Under the pieces are notes generated by a model. That model made no database searches, was not told the origin of the DNA, and saw only the letters and a list, made by a program, of their open reading frames with translations. The translations under genes were made by a program, and so were the position numbers. A DNA stretch of 7,259 bases from Paracoccaceae bacterium. Its GTDB lineage: Bacteria > Pseudomonadota > Alphaproteobacteria > Rhodobacterales > Rhodobacteraceae. Shown piece by piece: positions 1-3,925 of this stretch. The stretch covers positions 1-7,259 of the forward strand of contig JAMWZF010000152.1 of assembly GCA_024304875.1 (NCBI GenBank). Direction: 5' to 3'. The stretch's first letter is position 1; the number at the start of each line of letters is the position of its first letter.

Positions 1-165
1 CTCTTCCCAGGTGTTCGGCTCGAGGCCGTCCTGCGCGCGGGCCACCCCGCCGATCCCGGCCAACCCGGCCCCGCCAAGGCCCGCCAGCACCGCGCGTCGG
101 TTCATCCAGAGCGCCTTGGGCGTTGCGTCGTTCCGGGTCAGGTCGTTCTGCCAGCGATGGGCCAT
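1..165 (-). CDS. msrP: Protein-methionine-sulfoxide reductase catalytic subunit MsrP, N-terminal 55 residues (3' part beyond window)
   Basis: Only the first 55 codons lie here; the reading frame runs off the left edge. The product starts MAHRWQNDLTRND, then has a twin-arginine signal: MNRRAVLAGLGG (about residues 21-32), a Gly/Ala-rich stretch, and a likely cleavage site after ARA near residue 45. The mature start is QDGLEPNTWEE. This layout, a short charged leader before the NRR motif followed by an 'EPNTWEE' segment, is what I know from alphaproteobacterial MsrP (YedY), the molybdopterin enzyme that reduces oxidised methionines in periplasmic proteins with electrons from the membrane heme protein MsrQ. 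The catalytic domain is not visible. The start is fixed by an AAAGGAG Shine-Dalgarno at 173-179, seven bases upstream. The gene follows the glutamate-synthase-like gene on the same strand with an 81-base gap. msrQ would be expected downstream, outside the window. Confidence 0.85.
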   Translation of the reverse strand, partial: MAHRWQNDLTRNDATPKALWMNRRAVLAGLGGAGLAGIGGVARAQDGLEPNTWEE

Positions 166-189
166 GGGTGGTCTCCTTTGCTCCCCTAT

Positions 190-203
190 CTAGGGTGACC
201 TAG
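190..203. repeat. Small inverted repeat upstream of msrP
   Basis: CTAGG-GTGA-CCTAG forms a perfect 5-bp inverted repeat with a 4-base centre. It lies 25 bases upstream of the msrP start, within the 81-base gap after the glutamate-synthase-like gene. CTAG is usually rare in high-GC bacterial genomes, so two copies in 14 bases stand out. It could be an operator or a small hairpin in the msrP leader. No regulator can be assigned, and chance cannot be excluded for arms this short. Confidence 0.3.
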
Positions 204-246
204 CGCACTCGTCCCGAAACAAGTGTCACGTGTCGCTGAGCGGCCC

Positions 247-1734
247 TCACGTCCCGGTCATGACATTGTAACGGGGGTACAGCTCGTTCAGCGGGACCGA
301 CGATCCGTCAGGCTGCACGATCCGCACGTGCCGCCGGCGCATGAGGCGCGGCTCGGACACGCCGACCGAATGGGCGATGACTTCGAGGTCCTTGGTGATC
401 GACTGGACGTAATGGGCGACGCGCTGCCACTTGTCCTCGACCACCAGCCCTTTCTGGAAGCGCGGGTCATGGGTGGTGATGCCGGTCGGGCAGGTGTTCT
501 TGTTGCACTTCATCGCCTGGATGCAGCCGAGCGAGAACATGAAGCCGCGCGCCGAAGTGACGAAGTCCGCCCCCGCGCACATCGCCCAGGCCACGTCGCC
601 GGGGTTCACCAGCTTGCCCGAGGCTATGAGACGGATGCGGTCCTTCAGGCCCATGTCGTCGCGCAGGGCGCTCACCTTGGGCAATGCTTCGCGGATCGTG
701 ACGCCGACGAGGTCCATCAGCGGCATCGGGCTGGCGCCGGTGCCGCCTTCGCCACCATCAAGGGTGATGAAGTCCGGCGCGCTGTCCTCACCCCTCTCCA
801 GGATCAGCTCGAACAACTCCCGATACTCGGCGTGGCCGCCGTAGACGGTCTTGATCCCGGTCGGCAGGCCGGTGATCTCGCGCACGCGGCCGACGAAGTC
901 GAGAAGATCGCCCCAGTCGTCCACCTCGGCATGGCGATTGGGGCTGATGCCGTCGCGGCCGAGGGGGATGTGCCGGATGGCGGCGATCTCGGGACTGATC
1001 TTGGCGGCGGGCAGGATACCCCCCTTCCCCGGCTTGGCCCCCTGGGCCAGCTTGATCTCGATCATCTTCACCTCGCGATGGGCGGCGACGGCGCGCAGCT
1101 TGTCCTCGTCCAGGTTGCCGTCGTCGTCGCGCACGCCGAACTTGGCGGTGCCCATCTGGAAGACGATGTCGCAGCCGCCCTCAAGGTGATAGGGCGACAG
1201 CCCCCCTTCCCCGGTGTTCATCCAGCAGCCCGCCGCCTTGCACCCGCGGCTGAGGGCCTGGACCGCGGGCTTCGAGATCGCCCCGTAGGACATGCCGGAC
1301 AGGTTGAAGATTGAGGTCGCCTCGTAAGGCTCCCGCGCGCCGGGGCCGATCACCAGGGGTTCGGACGAGGCATACTGGTCGTCGAGCGGCGGGAAGGCGG
1401 CATTGACGAACACCGGGGTGCCGGGGATCGCGATGTTGCGGGTCGAGCCGAAAGCGACGGTGTTCCCCTTGCCCTCGCCCGCGTGCTTGATCCAGTCCCG
1501 CTGGGCCCGGTTGAAGGGCAGCTCCTCTCGGTCCATGGCAAAGAAGTACTGGCGGAAGAATTCGCCCAAAGAGGTGAAGAGGGACCGGAACCGCCCGATG
1601 ACCGGATAGTTGCGGCGGATCGCGTCGGCGGTCTGGGTCCGGTCGATCGCGAACAGCACGACGGCCGCCAGAACGGCGACCCCGACGACAAAGACGAAGA
1701 CGAGCGCCAGCGCCTCGACAATACCGCCCACCAT
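247..1734 (-). CDS. Membrane-anchored FMN-binding glutamate synthase-family protein
   Basis: A complete 495-residue protein related to the central/FMN and synthase domains of glutamate synthase. Residues about 5-30 form one hydrophobic membrane segment (IVEALALVFVFVVGVAVLAA); the rest should be a soluble TIM-barrel domain. Visible family motifs are SGMSYGAISKPA (147-158), NTGEGGLSPYH (173-183), the Lys/Gly-rich QGAKPGKGGILP (231-242), DGGEGGTGASP (326-336) and ASGKLVNPGD (371-380). Cys404, Cys410 and Cys415 have the C-x5-C-x4-C spacing of the 3Fe-4S cluster in GltB, followed by PTGITTHDP. The N-terminal glutaminase domain of GltB is absent, so it cannot by itself take ammonia from glutamine as classical GOGAT does; its substrate is unknown to me. 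The ATG is preceded by AAGGGAG (1743-1749). It has its own likely promoter and lies between the fasciclin terminator and msrP. Confidence 0.9.
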   Translation of the reverse strand: MVGGIVEALALVFVFVVGVAVLAAVVLFAIDRTQTADAIRRNYPVIGRFRSLFTSLGEFFRQYFFAMDREELPFNRAQRDWIKHAGEGKGNTVAFGSTRNIAIPGTPVFVNAAFPPLDDQYASSEPLVIGPGAREPYEATSIFNLSGMSYGAISKPAVQALSRGCKAAGCWMNTGEGGLSPYHLEGGCDIVFQMGTAKFGVRDDDGNLDEDKLRAVAAHREVKMIEIKLAQGAKPGKGGILPAAKISPEIAAIRHIPLGRDGISPNRHAEVDDWGDLLDFVGRVREITGLPTGIKTVYGGHAEYRELFELILERGEDSAPDFITLDGGEGGTGASPMPLMDLVGVTIREALPKVSALRDDMGLKDRIRLIASGKLVNPGDVAWAMCAGADFVTSARGFMFSLGCIQAMKCNKNTCPTGITTHDPRFQKGLVVEDKWQRVAHYVQSITKDLEVIAHSVGVSEPRLMRRRHVRIVQPDGSSVPLNELYPRYNVMTGT

Positions 1735-1763
1735 GTCCCGGTCTCCCTTGCCACGTCCCGCGG

Positions 1764-1792
1764 ATGAGACTCCCGCCGGACGCAGGGGTCAA
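1764..1792 (-). promoter_or_regulatory. Putative sigma-70 promoter for the glutamate synthase-like gene
   Basis: Read on the minus strand, TTGACC (1787-1792) is followed after exactly 17 bases by TCTCAT (1764-1769). That is 5 of 6 matches to the -35 consensus and 4 of 6 to the -10. It lies just downstream of the fasciclin terminator and about 30 bases upstream of the start codon, where a promoter is needed to restart transcription. Confidence 0.45.
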
Positions 1793-1819
1793 CAGGGCGT
1801 GCGGCCTGCCCCACGAATC

Positions 1820-1851
1820 AAAAGGCCCCGGAACCTCTCGGTCCCGGGGCC
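1820..1851 (-). terminator. Rho-independent terminator of the fasciclin gene
   Basis: On the minus strand a 12-bp stem, GGCCCCGGGACC against GGTTCCGGGGCC with one G-U pair, closes on a GAGA (GNRA-type) tetraloop and is followed by TTTTGATT. The stem begins 36 bases after the fasciclin stop codon. This is a textbook intrinsic terminator and insulates the glutamate-synthase-like gene from fasciclin transcription. Confidence 0.9.
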
Positions 1852-1887
1852 CGTCGCGCTCTTGGGAGGACGCGAGGGTAACGCGAA

Positions 1888-2376
1888 TTACATGTCTTCC
1901 GGCGGCATGATGACCGCGTCGATGACATGGATGACGCCGTTCGAGGCTTCGATGTCGGCGGTGGTCACGGTGGCGTCGTTCACCATGACGGTATCGCCCA
2001 CGGTGAAGGTCACTTCGGCGCCGTTCACCGTCTCGGCGGTCATGCCGTCGGTGAGGTCACCCGACATGACCGCGCCGGGAACGACGTGGTAGGTCAGGAT
2101 CTCGGTCAGGGCCTCGGTGTCTTCCAGCAGGCCTTCCACGGTGCCCTCGGGCAGCGCGGCAAAGGCTTCGTCGGTCGGCGCGAAGACGGTGAACGGGCCT
2201 TCGCCCTGCAGCGTCTCGACCAGGCCGGCGGCCTCGGCGGCGGCCAGAAGGGTGGTGAAGGTCCCCGCCTCGTCGGCCGTGGCGACGATGTCCATCGCGT
2301 GGGCTTCGGCGAAGGCCTGGCTGCCGATGGTCATGGCAGCGACGGATGTGGCGGCAAGAAAGGTTCTGCGGATCAT
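1888..2376 (-). CDS. Secreted fasciclin (FAS1) domain protein
   Basis: A 162-residue protein with an export signal (MIRRTFLAATSVAAMTIGSQ, likely cut after AFA near residue 23) and a single FAS1 domain covering nearly all the rest. The FAS1 H1 box is FTVFAPTDEAFAAL (62-75), the central YHVVPG is at 96-101, and the H2 box is NGVIHVIDAVIMPP (146-159). FAS1 domains act in adhesion and cell-surface contacts; the precise role of these small bacterial versions is not settled. The frame stays open 27 codons upstream, but the ATG at 2376 is chosen because an AGAGGAG sits eight bases before it and the signal peptide starts there. The gene is transcribed alone, divergently from the metallo-hydrolase gene, and ends in a strong terminator. 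A TGATCC/CGTA promoter-like element upstream suggests oxidative-stress control by an ECF sigma factor (inference). Confidence 0.93.
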   Translation of the reverse strand: MIRRTFLAATSVAAMTIGSQAFAEAHAMDIVATADEAGTFTTLLAAAEAAGLVETLQGEGPFTVFAPTDEAFAALPEGTVEGLLEDTEALTEILTYHVVPGAVMSGDLTDGMTAETVNGAEVTFTVGDTVMVNDATVTTADIEASNGVIHVIDAVIMPPEDM

Positions 2377-2384
2377 ACTGTGGT

Positions 2385-2391
2385 CTCCTCT
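2385..2391 (-). promoter_or_regulatory. Ribosome binding site deciding the fasciclin start
   Basis: AGAGGAG on the minus strand lies eight bases before the ATG at 2376. It supports this start over the in-frame ATG 27 codons upstream, which would put charged, non-signal residues ahead of the signal peptide. Confidence 0.8.
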
Positions 2392-2397
2392 GTTGCT

Positions 2398-2415
2398 TGG
2401 CTCGTGCGCGAGCCA
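2398..2415 (-). repeat. Hairpin in the fasciclin mRNA leader
   Basis: TGGCTCG and CGAGCCA form a perfect 7-bp inverted repeat around a 4-base loop. It ends just upstream of the ribosome binding site and falls inside the 5' leader if the promoter at 2446-2470 is used. It might stabilise the mRNA or tune translation; neither is shown by the sequence. Confidence 0.4.
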
Positions 2416-2445
2416 GGACACGCCTCGATCGGCGTATGGTCGGGA

Positions 2446-2470
2446 TACGCAGCGCATGGGAGTTGGATCA
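2446..2470 (-). promoter_or_regulatory. Putative ECF (RpoE/ECF11-type) promoter for the fasciclin gene
   Basis: On the minus strand TGATCC (2465-2470) is followed after 15 bases by CGTA (2446-2449), about 70 bases upstream of the fasciclin ATG. From memory, the RpoE/ChrR (ECF11) sigma factor of Rhodobacter and relatives, which answers singlet oxygen, recognises a TGATCC -35 box and a CGTA-like -10 box. The orientation and position fit. The match is by eye only. A 6-bp inverted repeat, GCGTAT-N7-ATACGC (2432-2450), overlaps the -10 box. Confidence 0.5.
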
Positions 2471-2540
2471 GACGGAATTTTCTCGGATCGGCCTTGACGA
2501 AGCGGGGTCCGTTTCTAGCCCCCGGCAAAAGGCGCTTTCG

Positions 2541-2569
2541 TTCACGAGCCCGTCAATCGGCGTGATAAT
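2541..2569 (+). promoter_or_regulatory. Putative sigma-70 promoter for the metallo-hydrolase gene
   Basis: TTCACG (2541-2546) and GATAAT (2564-2569) are separated by 17 bases. The -10 box matches 5 of 6 consensus positions and the -35 box 4 of 6. This would give a leader of about 90 bases before the ATG at 2667. It forms a divergent pair with the fasciclin promoter. A weaker alternative, TTGACC at 2613-2618 with TATCTG at 2634-2639, has only a 15-base spacer. Confidence 0.4.
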
Positions 2570-2654
2570 TCGTGTCTGATCCGCGCAGCTTTTCGACCCC
2601 GTCCGGTGCGCATTGACCCCGGCACCCGGCGCCTATCTGATCGCCGGGACGAGA

Positions 2655-2661
2655 GGGAGGA
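2655..2661 (+). promoter_or_regulatory. Ribosome binding site deciding the metallo-hydrolase start
   Basis: GGGAGGA lies five bases before the ATG at 2667. The frame is open upstream to a TTG at 2613 that has no comparable site, so the ATG is the better start. It also places the beta-strand MAEVVLMGVKGG at the N-terminus, as usual in this fold. Confidence 0.8.
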
Positions 2662-2666
2662 CAGCG

Positions 2667-3521
2667 ATGGCGGAGGTCGTCCTGATGGGTGTGAAGGGCG
2701 GGCCGGCGATCCGGCCGGGCTCCCACATGCCGACCTCGGTCCTGCTCAGGATCGGCGGGCGGTCGATCCTCGTTGACGCGGGGCTTGGAGTCACGCGGGG
2801 GATCTGCGACGCGGGCACGCCTCTGACCGGCCTCGACCTCATCCTCATCACGCACCTTCACTCGGACCACTACCTCGAACTCGGCCCCCTCCTGCACACC
2901 GCCTGGACCGCTGGCCTGACCCGGCCCGTCCCCGTGATCGGGCCCTCCGGCCTGCCCGCCCACTGGGAGGGTTTCTGCGCCTCGATGGCCTTTGACATCG
3001 ACCTGCGCGAGAGGGACGAGGGCCGGGTCCCCTTCGCCCCCCTCTTCGACTTTCGCCTGCTGACCGAGGGCGAGGTGACTGGCACCGCGGGGTTGACGAT
3101 CCGCGCGATGCGCAACGACCACCCGCCGATCGAGGAGAGCTACGCCCTGCGCTTCGACTGCGAGGGCGCAAGCATCGTCCTCTCCGGCGACACCGCCTAC
3201 ATGCCCGAGATGGCTGATTTCGCCCGCGGCGCGGACATCCTGGTCCACGAAGCGATGCTTCTGCCGGGGGTCGAGGCACTGGTGGCGCGGATGCCGAACG
3301 GGGACGAGCGGCTGCGCACCCACATCCTGCGCAGCCATACCAGCGCCGAGGACGTGGGTCGGATCGCCGCCGAGGCCGGGGTGGGAAAGCTTGCCCTCAC
3401 GCACATGGTCCCCGACGGCGACCCCGATTTCAGCGAAGAGGACTGGCGTGCCGAGGTCCGCAAGCACTGGGACGGGCCGCTGCACATCGGGCGCGACGGC
3501 ATGGTTCTGCGCACCGGCTGA
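2667..3521 (+). CDS. Metallo-beta-lactamase-fold hydrolase, RNase Z/arylsulfatase-like
   Basis: A 284-residue cytoplasmic protein; no signal peptide is seen. The metal-binding signature THLHSDHYLELG (62-73) supplies His63, His65, Asp67 and His68. Further likely ligands are His152 in NDHPP (150-154), Asp175 in SGDTAYMPEM (173-182) and His246 in LTHMVP (244-249). HEAML (194-198) and HTSAEDVG (224-231) also match the RNase Z/AtsA-like branch, which usually binds two zinc ions and hydrolyses phosphodiester or ester bonds. The order SGDT, then HEA, then HTS, then LTH is that of RNase Z-like enzymes. I see no clear flexible-arm exosite, so tRNA 3' processing is not assured and a small-molecule substrate is equally possible. 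It is divergent from the fasciclin gene; the EF-hand gene follows 107 bases downstream on the same strand. Confidence 0.9.
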   Translation: MAEVVLMGVKGGPAIRPGSHMPTSVLLRIGGRSILVDAGLGVTRGICDAGTPLTGLDLILITHLHSDHYLELGPLLHTAWTAGLTRPVPVIGPSGLPAHWEGFCASMAFDIDLRERDEGRVPFAPLFDFRLLTEGEVTGTAGLTIRAMRNDHPPIEESYALRFDCEGASIVLSGDTAYMPEMADFARGADILVHEAMLLPGVEALVARMPNGDERLRTHILRSHTSAEDVGRIAAEAGVGKLALTHMVPDGDPDFSEEDWRAEVRKHWDGPLHIGRDGMVLRTG

Positions 3522-3550
3522 CCGCTCGAACCTGGGACGCGCAATCCCAC

Positions 3551-3579
3551 TTGACGACTCGCCGGCGCAGGATTTCCAT
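3551..3579 (+). promoter_or_regulatory. Weak candidate promoter for the EF-hand gene
   Basis: TTGACG (3551-3556, 5 of 6 matches to the -35 consensus) is followed after 17 bases by TTCCAT (3574-3579, only 3 of 6 matches to the -10). The position, 50 bases before the ATG, is suitable but the -10 box is poor. Read-through from the metallo-hydrolase gene is an alternative. Confidence 0.25.
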
Positions 3580-3586
3580 CCGCGCG

Positions 3587-3603
3587 CCGGACAGCCTGTC
3601 CGG
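3587..3603 (+). repeat. Perfect inverted repeat in front of the EF-hand gene
   Basis: CCGGACA-GCC-TGTCCGG is a perfect 7-bp inverted repeat with a 3-base centre, followed by TCCTTTC. It lies 65 bases after the metallo-hydrolase stop and 25 bases before the EF-hand start. It could be a weak terminator of the upstream gene, an operator, or a leader hairpin. The short, interrupted T run makes termination uncertain. Confidence 0.45.
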
Positions 3604-3628
3604 TCCTTTCACACAGAGTAGACAAGAT

Positions 3629-3880
3629 ATGAAACGTATCGCCCTTCTCGCCGTCGCGGGCTTTGTCGCGGCGGGGTCTGCCTTCGCCATGGCCCATGCC
3701 GACGTGCTCGCCGACCTCGACACCGACGGCGACGGTGCCGTCAGCCAGGAAGAGCTGACCGTCCTGCTGCCCGACCTGACCGACGAGGATTTCGCCGCGA
3801 TCGACACCTCGGCCGACGGCTCGGTCGACCTCGACGAACTGGGCGCGGCGATCGACGCCGGCCTGGTGACGATGGAATAA
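3629..3880 (+). CDS. Small secreted protein with two EF-hands
   Basis: An 83-residue protein. It starts with a signal peptide (MKRIALLAVAGFVAAGSAFA, cut after AFA or AHA near residues 20-24), and the short mature part is almost entirely two EF-hands. Loop 1 is DTDGDGAVSQEE (31-42), with Asp at positions 1, 3 and 5, Gly at 6, Ser at 9 and Glu at 12. Loop 2 is DTSADGSVDLDE (59-70), with Asp/Ser/Asp at 1, 3 and 5, Gly at 6, Asp at 9 and Glu at 12. Both are canonical, so calcium binding is expected, probably in the periplasm or outside the cell. No partner or enzyme domain is present and the function is unknown. The start is the ATG that opens the signal peptide; the Shine-Dalgarno is weak (GAGTAGACAAGAT before it), unlike the neighbouring genes. 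It ends in a bidirectional terminator shared with clpB. Confidence 0.88.
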   Translation: MKRIALLAVAGFVAAGSAFAMAHADVLADLDTDGDGAVSQEELTVLLPDLTDEDFAAIDTSADGSVDLDELGAAIDAGLVTME

Positions 3881-3891
3881 TCCGAAAAGAA

Positions 3892-3919
3892 GAAAGGCGG
3901 GGCCGAAACCCCGCCTTTC
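3892..3919. terminator. Bidirectional intrinsic terminator between the EF-hand gene and clpB
   Basis: GAAAGGCGGGG and CCCCGCCTTTC form a perfect 11-bp stem around the loop CCGAAA. It lies 11 bases after the EF-hand stop and 6 bases after the clpB stop on the other strand. On the minus strand it runs into TTTCTTCTTTTC, a good U-tract for ending clpB; on the plus strand the tract is only TTTCCCT. It therefore probably serves both convergent genes, and clpB better. Confidence 0.88.
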
Positions 3920-3925
3920 CCTGTC

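Noticed and set aside
223..1314. A 363-codon plus-strand frame opposite the glutamate-synthase-like gene
   Set aside because: Antisense shadow: the minus-strand frame has clear FMN and cluster motifs, while this one has compositional bias only and no good ribosome site.
2377..2457. Upstream ATG extension of the fasciclin gene
   Set aside because: It would place 27 polar residues before a clear signal peptide and would run through the AGAGGAG site and the predicted promoter -10 region.
2577..2603. A second TGATCC box, on the plus strand, as an ECF promoter of the metallo-hydrolase gene
   Set aside because: The nearest partial -10 match, CGTC, is 17 bases away and lacks the final A. The spacing differs from the fasciclin-side element, so this is likely chance.
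2613..2666. N-terminal extension of the metallo-hydrolase from a TTG start
   Set aside because: No ribosome site precedes the TTG, while GGGAGGA precedes the ATG at 2667. The extension would also swallow that site.
2553..3485. A 310-codon minus-strand frame opposite the metallo-hydrolase gene
   Set aside because: The plus strand carries the HxHxDH motif and a strong Shine-Dalgarno. The minus-strand product shows no domain and would overlap the divergent promoter region.
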